Positions 1 to 7,154 of a DNA stretch of 11,007 nucleotides are shown in pieces (position 1 is the first letter of the stretch; each line of letters begins with the position of its first letter). The stretch is taken from NCBI GenBank assembly GCA_905479545.1, contig CAJQNE010000020.1:1-11007 (forward strand), in the 5' to 3' direction. Source of the DNA: an uncultured Gammaproteobacteria bacterium. GTDB taxonomy: Bacteria; Pseudomonadota; Gammaproteobacteria; CAJQNE01. The translations under genes and the position numbers were made by a program. Below the pieces are notes generated by a model, which worked only from the letters and a program-made list of their open reading frames with translations, was not told the DNA's origin and made no database searches.

Positions 1-138
1 AGAATCCACCGAGACAACGAATCGCTGCCGGAATGGACGTTTCCGTTGCATACCGAGCAGCTGGATATTTTGTTCCATTGGGTGCATGCGTTAGCTGGGA
101 GTGAATTTTCGCTTAGCGGCAGGGCCGGTCATTCATGA
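1..138 (+). CDS. C-terminal end of an unidentified protein (5' truncated by window)
   Basis: An open frame runs from the first base to a TGA at 136-138 and encodes 45 residues ending in AGHS. It includes an aromatic/His-rich stretch (LDILFHWVHAL) that gives no recognisable family. The stop overlaps the ATG of the next gene as ATGA, which is the main evidence that it is real and belongs to the same transcription unit as the fusion gene downstream. Its function cannot be assigned. The context suggests an enzyme of the same glycan or glycoconjugate pathway, but that is inference only. Confidence 0.6.
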   Translation, partial: RIHRDNESLPEWTFPLHTEQLDILFHWVHALAGSEFSLSGRAGHS

Positions 139-2510
139 TGAATTTTTCGGGGCTAAACGCGAGTCGGGTGGACGGTTATTTACGCCGCTTGGGTGTTAAT
201 AATGTTCAACACACTGTGGCCGGGCTTACTGAATTGCAGTCCTCGCATTTAATGGCAGTGCCCTTTCACAATCTGCAGTTGCTGGCTAACGATGGACGTC
301 GACATGCATTACCGCCGTTGGAGCAGGTGGTCGACCAGGCGATTGCCGGAGAAGGTGGTAATTGTGACCGCACTACGCCACCTTTTGCGGCTTTGCTGAG
401 TGCCGTTGGTTTTGATGCCCAGTTGGCTGCCGCCCGTGTTCGGCATGATGGCGATCATTTTGTTAGCTTGGTGCAGTTGGACGGGCAATGTTTTCTCTGC
501 GACGTCGGTAATGGCCAACCTTATTTACAACCGTGGCGGTTGGACGGCGATGTTCAGCGACAGACGCATTGCGGTTGGCAATTTCGCTTTGACCCCGCTG
601 CGGCTGGCGGTCCAACGCTATATCGGCGACTGACTGATGGTTCGTGGAAGACCGTCTACGAGGTAGATCCTAAGCCGCGCCTGTATCGTGATTTTGCGCC
701 GATGGTTGAACGCCACTATAGTCAGCCGGGGTTCGGCCCATTTTTGTCTGGTTTGCGGGCCGTTTCAATTCAAGCAAAGCAAGTGCTAATACTGCGGGAC
801 AAAGCTTACGAACGGCATAACCGGCTTGGCATGTTTCAGCGGCCCGTTTTTGACAGGGCTGGGTTTGAAGCGCTTTTGACCGAGCGTTTTAAACTAATGC
901 CGTCGTTGGTGGGTTCAGCACTGGATGCTGTGGAGAAAAGGCCAGGGTCTTTGCTATCCCGAAAAACGCCCGGATGGTGGTCATTAGGTGTCGGTGAAAT
1001 AAGTGGCTGTAAACGAAAAGAAAATAAGATAATACCGCTCCCTGAAAAACCACTGTCCGCTGTAAAAGTACCGGATATCCTCGTCTCATTGGCCAGCACT
1101 GGCCGTTATTGTTCGGTGCAACGGTTGCTCGATTCGCTGGAACGGGAAGTGGCTGAATCAGGCTATCCGGGCAAGGTCGGTGTGTTATTGATTGATAATT
1201 CCGAGCTAACTTCTGATACCACGACAGACAATACTGTTGGTAAGCCACGAGCAACATTGTCTGTTGGCCCTCATGTTAAATTGCACCGACAACACATTAG
1301 TGATTTTCAGCATGAATTGAGCCGTTCAGCTCAACTTGGTTTGCTGCCACCAATACCTGCACAGCTGCCGATGGCGATTGGGCACGCACGGGAAGCCCAG
1401 CTAGCCGCACTGGCCCAGCACTTAAAAGCCCCTTACGCTGAATTGCCGCACCCGGATCAACGGCCGACGTTGGTGTGGATGGTAGATGACGACATCCGCT
1501 TCGAACAGCTTGATTCATTAGGTCATTCGGGTCGTCGTACCAATTTGTTATTTAGGGCGGCTCGTTACTGGGCCTCGATGCCTGCTTGTTCAGTGGTATT
1601 AGGCGGTTTTGAGGGTGACCCACCAACGCCTGCGTTGGATGGCTTGCAAGGGCAGCTAAGTGATGTGGTGTCGAATTTGAAGCGGTTATTGTCAGTCGGG
1701 CCTGCTGCCACGTGGCAGCCGCAAAACCAACCGTCGTATCAGCAGGATGCTCACTATGACTTTGCGGCTAGCCAGGCCGGTAGTAACAGCGGCGCATGGC
1801 CGTTTGCTAAGCATCGTGCAGGTGAGTCAACGTCGGCGGTAGCACTGGCGCTGCTGCAGTCGTTACCTAGGTTGCTCGATGGTCATTTGCTTACGCGCTT
1901 GCCACGCTGGGACGGCTCGGAAAGCATGCCATGTCGTTCGCTCAGGCGAGGTGGTAATACCTTGTTTTTAGATTTCGACACGATTTTTCGTTGGCCAACA
2001 CCTGCTCTGCAATGCGCAGATGGCGTGGTGACCCGCCGAGCTGACACGTTGTGGGCAACGCTCGCTGCAATGGACTCTCAGGCTGATATTTTTGAATGTA
2101 CTCTGCCTGTATTGCACGACAGGCAAGGCCAAGCCCGCGATCAGGCGGGCGAGTGTTCAGCCGCTGCAGCAGCTGCGTCGACAACCGCTCAAGTAAGGGG
2201 CGTCGCGTTAGCGCGGGCTCTGGCAACTAATACTGCTGTCGCGGCAGAGCTTACCAAGCGCGAAACCATGGTTTGCGATCAGCGCCAGTCTGTCAATGAG
2301 CAATTGCAGCAATTGCCGGCGCAAATGTCGGGTTTACGGGAATGGCATGACCCTGTCATCAACGAAGCCATGAACAAGGCACTGGCAGCGTTGCAATGTT
2401 TACAGCAACGGGTGAGTGATTCGAAACCGATAGCAGGGGATTCACAAGAGCTCGATGACTTTCTTCAGCAGTTGCCTGCTCGTGTAAAGCGTTGGCAGGC
2501 AAACTGGTGA
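135..2510 (+). CDS. Arylamine N-acetyltransferase-like / GT-A glycosyltransferase-like fusion protein
   Basis: This 791-residue protein is predicted to have two catalytic domains. Residues about 12-255 resemble arylamine N-acetyltransferases (NAT), which move an acyl group from CoA to an amine through a Cys-His-Asp triad. PFHNL at 43-47 matches the family PFENL. Cys77 lies in EGGNC (family RGGxC), His108 in DHFVSL and Asp123 in CDVGNG, and the 15-residue His-to-Asp spacing fits the family. The Arg before the GG is replaced by Glu73, and the residues after the Cys are unusual. A charged linker (about 255-311) leads to a second domain starting PDILVSLAST, with LLIDNS at 351-356, a DDD metal/nucleotide-sugar motif at 451-453 after VWMV, and RRADTLW near 634-640, as in family-2-like GT-A glycosyltransferases. 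The last ~110 residues are Ala/Gln-rich and probably helical. No signal peptide or membrane segment is seen, so it is probably cytosolic. Two ATGs (135 and 138) are possible; 135 overlaps the upstream stop. The NAT call is firm, the GT call moderate, and the substrates are unknown. Confidence 0.8.
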   Translation: MMNFSGLNASRVDGYLRRLGVNNVQHTVAGLTELQSSHLMAVPFHNLQLLANDGRRHALPPLEQVVDQAIAGEGGNCDRTTPPFAALLSAVGFDAQLAAARVRHDGDHFVSLVQLDGQCFLCDVGNGQPYLQPWRLDGDVQRQTHCGWQFRFDPAAAGGPTLYRRLTDGSWKTVYEVDPKPRLYRDFAPMVERHYSQPGFGPFLSGLRAVSIQAKQVLILRDKAYERHNRLGMFQRPVFDRAGFEALLTERFKLMPSLVGSALDAVEKRPGSLLSRKTPGWWSLGVGEISGCKRKENKIIPLPEKPLSAVKVPDILVSLASTGRYCSVQRLLDSLEREVAESGYPGKVGVLLIDNSELTSDTTTDNTVGKPRATLSVGPHVKLHRQHISDFQHELSRSAQLGLLPPIPAQLPMAIGHAREAQLAALAQHLKAPYAELPHPDQRPTLVWMVDDDIRFEQLDSLGHSGRRTNLLFRAARYWASMPACSVVLGGFEGDPPTPALDGLQGQLSDVVSNLKRLLSVGPAATWQPQNQPSYQQDAHYDFAASQAGSNSGAWPFAKHRAGESTSAVALALLQSLPRLLDGHLLTRLPRWDGSESMPCRSLRRGGNTLFLDFDTIFRWPTPALQCADGVVTRRADTLWATLAAMDSQADIFECTLPVLHDRQGQARDQAGECSAAAAAASTTAQVRGVALARALATNTAVAAELTKRETMVCDQRQSVNEQLQQLPAQMSGLREWHDPVINEAMNKALAALQCLQQRVSDSKPIAGDSQELDDFLQQLPARVKRWQANW

Positions 2511-3565
2511 AAGTTCTGGTTACCGGTGCTTGGTTCGACGATGAAGGTGACGCAGTGGTCTGGCTCGTTGATTTTTCTACGGGCACAGCCGAGGTCTGGT
2601 TGAATTGGTTGCCGCCGGAAAATCTTCGGGTTGCGCGCCGAGGCTTTGCCGGGGGGGATCTTAATGCGGACGCCAGTGAACTCTATGTGGCAGCTCACGC
2701 TGCAGTGGTTAGAATTAGTTTGGACAAGGCTGCAGTAACTGGTGTGATGCATCAGCCCTGCATGAACGATTTACATCATGTCACGGTTGCCAGAGAGCGC
2801 CTGCTGGTTGCCAATACTGGTTTATCGGCCGTTGAAGTGTTTGGTGTAGACGGGCGTTTTGTAGGCAGTCATTCCATGTTGCCCGCTTGGCTAAACCAGC
2901 GCCGGCAAGTGGGTGAGCAATGGCCAGAAGTTGATAGTTATCTTGTGCCGGGCTGGGATAGTCAAGCCGAAGACAATGTGCGAGGAGAGCCTGTATCTGG
3001 CTCGGATAGAGACCCGTATTTTTCGACTGACCGAACGTCACGACCTTTTCATCAATGTCATCTTCCTGATTATTTACATATTAACCATGTGGCAGCAATC
3101 GGGCATCGCTGGTTTGCCACCTGTTTCGCTGATGGTAGCTTGCGTGACGTGCTTACCGGAGATGTAGTTAGGCAGTTTCCGGGCAAGTATTTGCACGACG
3201 GTAACCTGCATGGTGATAGTTTTTGGTTAACCAGTATTGATGGCTTTTTACTGGAGCTTGATGCAACTGATTTGGTTGAGCGTCGCCGAATTGATGTGTT
3301 TTCTCAGGGGCATCATGGATGGTGCCGTGGGCTCGCAGTAACGGACAGCTATCTTGTCGTGGGGTTAACCGAAGTTCGGCTAAGTTCAATGCCACAGCAT
3401 CATTGGTCAAGCTATCCCGTCGCCAGCAGTGAAACCAGCGTATTGCTAATAGAACGTAGTACGGGCAAGTTACTTCAGCGGGTTAACTTGAGCAATGGAG
3501 CCAGGCACAGCAAGCTCTATAGCGTATTGCCCGTTCCTGAAAATAGCGCGGGAGGCATGTGTTGA
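2507..3565 (+). CDS. Unidentified beta-propeller-like protein of a glycan gene cluster
   Basis: This 352-residue protein starts at GTG 2507, overlapping the previous stop as GTGA, with a GGCAGG ribosome-site-like stretch 7 bases upstream. A TTG at 2492 in the same frame is less convincing. It shows repeated short beta-strand runs with turn residues (YVAAHAAVVRISLD, LLVANTGLSAVEVF, DSFWLTSIDGFLLELD, SYLVVGLTEVRL), as in six- or seven-bladed propellers. His-rich conserved-looking motifs lie at blade edges: NDLHHV (87-92), HINHV (191-195), HDGNLHGD (230-237) and GHHGWCRGL (268-276). These recall uncharacterised families such as DUF4915/TIGR03032, an assignment made from memory and unverified. 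No signal peptide or membrane helix is evident. Clustered His/Asp residues could bind metal or sugar. Its position between the fusion enzyme and the LOG-like gene suggests a pathway role, but no reaction can be assigned. Confidence 0.72.
   Translation: MKVLVTGAWFDDEGDAVVWLVDFSTGTAEVWLNWLPPENLRVARRGFAGGDLNADASELYVAAHAAVVRISLDKAAVTGVMHQPCMNDLHHVTVARERLLVANTGLSAVEVFGVDGRFVGSHSMLPAWLNQRRQVGEQWPEVDSYLVPGWDSQAEDNVRGEPVSGSDRDPYFSTDRTSRPFHQCHLPDYLHINHVAAIGHRWFATCFADGSLRDVLTGDVVRQFPGKYLHDGNLHGDSFWLTSIDGFLLELDATDLVERRRIDVFSQGHHGWCRGLAVTDSYLVVGLTEVRLSSMPQHHWSSYPVASSETSVLLIERSTGKLLQRVNLSNGARHSKLYSVLPVPENSAGGMC
3551..3555 (+). promoter_or_regulatory. Ribosome binding site that decides the LOG-like start
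   Basis: GGAGG lies inside the last codons of the upstream gene. It sits 9 bases before ATG 3565 but only 3 bases before the in-frame GTG at 3559. Normal Shine-Dalgarno spacing therefore favours ATG 3565, which overlaps the upstream TGA by one base (TGATG). Confidence 0.7.
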
Positions 3566-4143
3566 TGGAGGCTTTGAAACAAGGTGAATACGCGACCTGC
3601 GTCGCCCGTCGGCCAGTGATTGCTGTTGTGGGAGGATTCCGGGCATCTGAGCCGCTATTGCAGGCTTCAGAGGAGCTTGGGAAACTTTTGGTTAACGCTG
3701 GTTTTCGTGTGGCAACCGGTGGTCTGGGTGGCGTTATGGAGGCTGCATCACGAGGGGCCAGGCAGGCAACCTGCTGGAGTGATGGCGTGGTCATCGGTGT
3801 TCTGCCGACACTCGATGCAGATTCTGCTAATCAGTATGTCGACTTGGCTATCCCTACCGGCATGAATTTTGCCCGCAACGTGGTTTTGGTAGCAATGGCT
3901 GATGTGGTTGTGGCCGTCGGCGGCGGCGCCGGTACACTTAGCGAGATAGCCTTGGCATGGCAGCATGGAAAACCTGTTGTTGCTTTAGATAAAGGCGAAG
4001 GCTGGAGCTCCCGTTTAGCCGGTGAGCAGTTGGATCACAGGCGACCGGATATTATTCATCGTGCGGGAACTGCAGATGAAGCTGTTGAGGCAACAATGCG
4101 GCTTATTGGAAGCCTGCCAGCATGCAATGGTTTTTTGTCATAA
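3565..4143 (+). CDS. LOG/TIGR00725-family Rossmann-fold nucleotide-binding protein
   Basis: This 192-residue protein is of the LOG ('lysine decarboxylase-like') superfamily. Visible marks are an N-terminal beta-strand/Gly turn (VIAVVGGFR, 18-26), TGGLGGVMEAASRGA (51-65), MNFARN (100-105) and the signature GGGAGTLSEIALAW (119-132), which corresponds to PGGxGTxxE with Gly in place of Pro. Typical LOG enzymes cleave ribose 5-phosphate from N6-modified AMP to release a free base (cytokinin activation). The shorter TIGR00725 branch, which this resembles in length and in having GGG for PGG, is largely uncharacterised and may only bind nucleotides. Glu127 of the signature is present, so catalysis is not excluded. 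It is translationally coupled to the propeller gene and followed closely by the deacetylase gene. A nucleotide-sugar or nucleotide-ligand role in the pathway is inference. Confidence 0.85.
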   Translation: MEALKQGEYATCVARRPVIAVVGGFRASEPLLQASEELGKLLVNAGFRVATGGLGGVMEAASRGARQATCWSDGVVIGVLPTLDADSANQYVDLAIPTGMNFARNVVLVAMADVVVAVGGGAGTLSEIALAWQHGKPVVALDKGEGWSSRLAGEQLDHRRPDIIHRAGTADEAVEATMRLIGSLPACNGFLS

Positions 4144-4168
4144 AAAACAGCCCCAAGAATGTAAAGTC

Positions 4169-5050
4169 ATGAGTACTAAACTATTAATGTTGCACCGCGT
4201 GCAGGATGAAACGCCGATGGCGTTTGGCTTGCCCGATTGTTATCGTCTTCGTGGGACATCATTGACACCCTCCGAGTTTAGTCAGCTGCTTGACGGACAG
4301 CGCAAGATACTTTGCATCGCTGACGTTGAAAGGGCCTTACTAAATGAGTCACCGTTGCCACCGGGCACGGTCCTAACGTTTGATGACGGTTACCAAGAGC
4401 ATTTGGCACGTGTTGTCCCGATGCTGGTTGAACGCTCGGCTGAGGCGATATTTTATGTCTCTACTGGGCTACACGCTGATTCGCGCCGAAGTGCTGTGGT
4501 CGATGCTTGGTACTGGTTGCTCGATCATGCACAGCAACCAATCGCTAGTATTCATTTGCCGGACGGTCGAGAGTTCCGACGACGGTTAGATAATCTCAAA
4601 GATAAAAATTGGTGGATTTTAGGCACTGCCAAACAAGCCCTGCTTGAAGCCACGCCCACTGTGCAAGCGGAGATGCTTAGTGAATTAGCTGAGTCGATAA
4701 GCTGCCAATTACCAGACCAACTCTCCAGTGAGCTCTATTTGAGTATTTCCGACTGGCAAACTCTGATCGATGCAGGCATGCAGATAGGTGCACACGGAGT
4801 TACTCATCAGCGATTATCCCAGCTGACCGATCAGGCGTTAACTGCCGAAATACGTGGTTCGTTGAAGGTAGTTCAGCGATATAGCTACCATGCTAGATTC
4901 GCATTTGCCGATGGGGCATACGATCAACGTGCAATAGAAGAGTTACGCCAATGTGCTGTGCTTTCCGCAGTAACCTGCGAGTCTGGTGCAGTTTCTGCAG
5001 AAAGCGAATTGCTGCGGTTACCACGGCTATTTTTGACACCGAAAATGTAA
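4169..5050 (+). CDS. Polysaccharide deacetylase family protein (carbohydrate esterase 4-like)
   Basis: This 293-residue protein is predicted to remove N-acetyl (or other acyl) groups from an amino sugar using a divalent metal. Motif 1 is TFDDGY at 70-75 (catalytic-base Asp72, metal Asp73). Motif 2 is HGVTH at 209-213 (metal His209 and His213). Between them lies an unusually long insertion of about 100 residues containing WYWLLDH and NWWIL, as in polysaccharide deacetylases from capsule or O-antigen loci. The usual Arg-x-x-Pro-Tyr-Gly third motif is replaced by RFAFADGAYD (243-252), which lacks the Pro, and the C-terminus keeps LLRLPRLFL. No signal peptide is seen, suggesting action on a cytosolic lipid- or nucleotide-linked sugar. 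The start is uncertain: ATG 4169 puts KLLMLHRV at the N-terminus as in relatives but has no strong ribosome site, and ATG 4127 would overlap the LOG-like gene by 17 bases. Confidence 0.85.
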   Translation: MSTKLLMLHRVQDETPMAFGLPDCYRLRGTSLTPSEFSQLLDGQRKILCIADVERALLNESPLPPGTVLTFDDGYQEHLARVVPMLVERSAEAIFYVSTGLHADSRRSAVVDAWYWLLDHAQQPIASIHLPDGREFRRRLDNLKDKNWWILGTAKQALLEATPTVQAEMLSELAESISCQLPDQLSSELYLSISDWQTLIDAGMQIGAHGVTHQRLSQLTDQALTAEIRGSLKVVQRYSYHARFAFADGAYDQRAIEELRQCAVLSAVTCESGAVSAESELLRLPRLFLTPKM

Positions 5051-5130
5051 CTATTAGTTGCATTATTTTGATTGAAGCTGGATTTTCCCAGTATTTAGGG
5101 CAGGGAAGTCGACTCGTCTTTTTCATTGAG
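5051..5130. other. Short convergent intergenic gap, no clear terminator
   Basis: Eighty bases separate the stops of the deacetylase (plus) and thioesterase (minus) genes. Only weak pairings are visible (CTGG/CCAG, and CTCGT at 5113-5117 with ACGAG at 5135-5139, the latter reaching into the thioesterase end). No GC-rich stem followed by a T-run is seen for either strand. Confidence 0.5.
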
Positions 5131-5565
5131 TTATACGAGCGTGCTAACCGGCCGGTACGCTTCTTTGAACTCTGCAGGTTGCCTTCTCGGGCGGCCGGTT
5201 GCCATGTTGATACAAACCCACTGCGTGCGGGCACGGAGTACCACCAGTTGATCCGATGCCCGAATAACCTGATAACCACGCCATAAGTCGACCTTGCCGT
5301 TATTCTCAGCTATCCAGGTTGCTACGTGCAGGCTATCGCCTAAGTAGGTTGGAGCCAGGTAGTCCAGCTCGTGTCGGCGTACCACCACACCGACGCCGAG
5401 TTGGCGGTATTCAGCTATACCGAAGCCCTTTGCTTTGGAGTGCGCCCAGGACACGTCCTCCAGCCACTTCAGGTAGCTGACGTTGTTAGTGTGGCCGTAC
5501 TCATCCATGTGCTCGGATTTGACTTCGACCTGTTGCACAAACGGTTCTGCGACATCCCAGATCAT
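5131..5565 (-). CDS. Hotdog-fold acyl-CoA thioesterase (YbgC/FadM-like)
   Basis: This 144-residue protein has the length of single-domain 4-hydroxybenzoyl-CoA/YbgC/FadM-type thioesterases, which hydrolyse acyl-CoA to free acid and CoA in the cytosol. The signature region DEYGHTNNVSYLKWLE (21-36) carries the presumed catalytic Asp21 and the conserved GHxNN. LDYLAPTYLGDSLHVATW (67-84) is the typical central strand and turn. The tail includes TQWVCINMATGRPRRQP, matching the family's WVxID-x-x-TGRPxRxP end. Its ATG directly follows the TAA of the dehydratase gene with no spacing, and no Shine-Dalgarno precedes it, so translation probably depends on ribosomes finishing the upstream gene. The likely substrate is the dehydratase product or a side product, which is inference. 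A housekeeping role on medium-chain or aromatic acyl-CoA is the alternative. Confidence 0.9.
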   Translation of the reverse strand: MIWDVAEPFVQQVEVKSEHMDEYGHTNNVSYLKWLEDVSWAHSKAKGFGIAEYRQLGVGVVVRRHELDYLAPTYLGDSLHVATWIAENNGKVDLWRGYQVIRASDQLVVLRARTQWVCINMATGRPRRQPAEFKEAYRPVSTLV

Positions 5566-7125
5566 TTATTGTTGCGCAGTTGAGACAGGTGGTAGAGCGA
5601 AAACGCGGGCGAAGTAATCAGAAAGTTCGTCGGCGACCTCATCGCGATCAACCGTGGTATCAACGCCAGCCAGCACTCGTGCCAAGCGCTTTTTGTATTC
5701 CAGTTGCATCGTACGACCGATCTCAATGCGCTGTGCCTGTGGGCTACCAGCGCCGTGCATGGATTCGGTCAGGTAGCCGACTGCGTTACGGCCCAGCGTC
5801 ATATTTTCGATGAGGCGCAGCATGCGGGCGCGTTCTTCAGTAGTAAATCCCTCGCGGCCTTTCAAGTACTTCTCTAACAGCGGGCCGATGGTCGGGTCGG
5901 CAAAATCAGCTGAGGCGGGTAGGGTAACCATCAGGCCGCCGGCGAGATCCTGGGCGAGGCGACCAATTTCGTAAGGCATTTTAGTGACGTGATGCTTGCA
6001 GACATTCGCCAACATATCGTCGCTGATAAAGGCCCCGGATTCTGTAGCGTGGCCCTGATGGCTGGAAGCGATACCGGTGCCATAAATCGTCTCGTTGAGG
6101 TGCGTCATCTCAACCAGTTTGTCTTTGATGTGGCTGGCGCCCACAGCGCCGTTCATATCGGCGATTTGTGCGGCCGCACCGATCAGCACGTCGCCAACAC
6201 CACTTTTGCAGACATAAGAACGGCGATGGTACGTAGTGAAGCGTTGCACCAGCATGGCAGCGAATTCTGTTTCGCCGTCCATAAACACCAGGTCGTTGGG
6301 AATGAACACATCATCAAAAATGATCATCGCTTCCTGACCGGCAAACTTGGCATTGCCCGCGTCGACATCGGAAGGCTCCATCGCCCGCGAATCACAGGAT
6401 TGGCGGCCGTAAACATAAGTAATGCCTTTGGCGTCAACCGGAATTGCGCCAACAATCGCAAAATCACGATCTTTCTCGCCGAGCCGTAATGTTGGCATAA
6501 CGATGAGATGGTGCGAGTTGATGCAGCCGGTTTGGTGCGCCTTCGCACCGCTCACATAAACGCCTTCCGGTGTGCGTCGTGAGACGTGTAGGTATAAATC
6601 CGGATCGCTTTGCTCATGCGGTGCCTTGCTGCGATCACCTTTTACGTCGGTCATCGCACCACCGATAACGAAGTTACCGCGATGCATATCCGTCAGGAAT
6701 GATTTGAGACGATCGTGATAGACGGTTTCGTGCTGCTTGTCGATCTCGAAGGTAACGGAGTACAGCGCGTTAAACGCATCCATACCGACACAGCGTTGAA
6801 AACAGGTGCCGGTAAGCTGGCCGAGTCGGCGCTGCATTTTATTCTGGGCGACGAGGTCGGGGGCTGAGGTGCAGACGTGCAGGAAGCGACTAATGCGCTC
6901 GCCGGTGAACGGCGAAATAACGCTACCCAGCTCAGGGTTACTCACCGCCAGATCGTAAGTTGCGGCAATGGCGTTAATCGATGGCCGAATTATGGGGTGA
7001 TCAACCGGCTCTGTCACCAGTTCGCCGGACAGGTACACCTTCAGCGGCCGGTTTCGCAGCGATTCAATATAGTCCTCGCCGTTGGTGATTCTGGATGGGT
7101 TACCGGAGTTATTGGAAGTGGCCAT
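5566..7125 (-). CDS. abfD: 4-hydroxybutyryl-CoA dehydratase / vinylacetyl-CoA isomerase-like (HpaB superfamily)
   Basis: This 519-residue protein matches the HpaB-fold family along its length. Visible landmarks are YIESLRNRPLKVYLSGE (19-35), GAMTDVKGDRSKAP (156-169), DPDLYLHV, GAKAHQTG (193-200), FDDVFIPND (270-278) and CKSGVGDVLIGAAAQ (306-320). Flavin-only hydroxylases of the fold lack Fe-S ligands, whereas Cys108 and Cys112 in TGTCFQRCVG and His300/Cys306 in YHRRSYVCK correspond to the [4Fe-4S] ligands of AbfD. This favours the radical dehydration of 4-hydroxybutyryl-CoA to crotonyl-CoA or a close relative. The His-to-Cys spacing is 6 here, against 7 in the clostridial enzyme as I recall it. 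AGAGG lies just before the start. It is the first gene of a two-gene unit with the thioesterase. The exact substrate could be another 4-hydroxyacyl-CoA. The gene symbol denotes the family. Confidence 0.85.
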   Translation of the reverse strand: MATSNNSGNPSRITNGEDYIESLRNRPLKVYLSGELVTEPVDHPIIRPSINAIAATYDLAVSNPELGSVISPFTGERISRFLHVCTSAPDLVAQNKMQRRLGQLTGTCFQRCVGMDAFNALYSVTFEIDKQHETVYHDRLKSFLTDMHRGNFVIGGAMTDVKGDRSKAPHEQSDPDLYLHVSRRTPEGVYVSGAKAHQTGCINSHHLIVMPTLRLGEKDRDFAIVGAIPVDAKGITYVYGRQSCDSRAMEPSDVDAGNAKFAGQEAMIIFDDVFIPNDLVFMDGETEFAAMLVQRFTTYHRRSYVCKSGVGDVLIGAAAQIADMNGAVGASHIKDKLVEMTHLNETIYGTGIASSHQGHATESGAFISDDMLANVCKHHVTKMPYEIGRLAQDLAGGLMVTLPASADFADPTIGPLLEKYLKGREGFTTEERARMLRLIENMTLGRNAVGYLTESMHGAGSPQAQRIEIGRTMQLEYKKRLARVLAGVDTTVDRDEVADELSDYFARVFALPPVSTAQQ

Positions 7126-7154
7126 GGTGCCTCTGAGATGCTTTGGATATGACG

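Noticed and set aside
889..1257. 122-codon minus-strand open frame within the NAT-GT fusion gene
   Set aside because: It is antisense to the linker and GT start of a well-supported protein and has no recognisable motifs.
2492..2506. Upstream TTG start for the propeller-like gene
   Set aside because: TTG is a rare start; GTG 2507 gives the classic GTGA overlap and a ribosome-site-like GGCAGG at proper spacing.
5077..5139. Possible bidirectional terminator between convergent genes
   Set aside because: Only 4-5 bp stems with large loops are visible, and one reaches into coding sequence; there is no proper stem plus T-run.
5989..6489. 166-codon open frame on the plus strand
   Set aside because: It lies wholly antisense within the dehydratase gene, whose protein matches its family throughout. 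No family resemblance or ribosome site supports the plus-strand frame.
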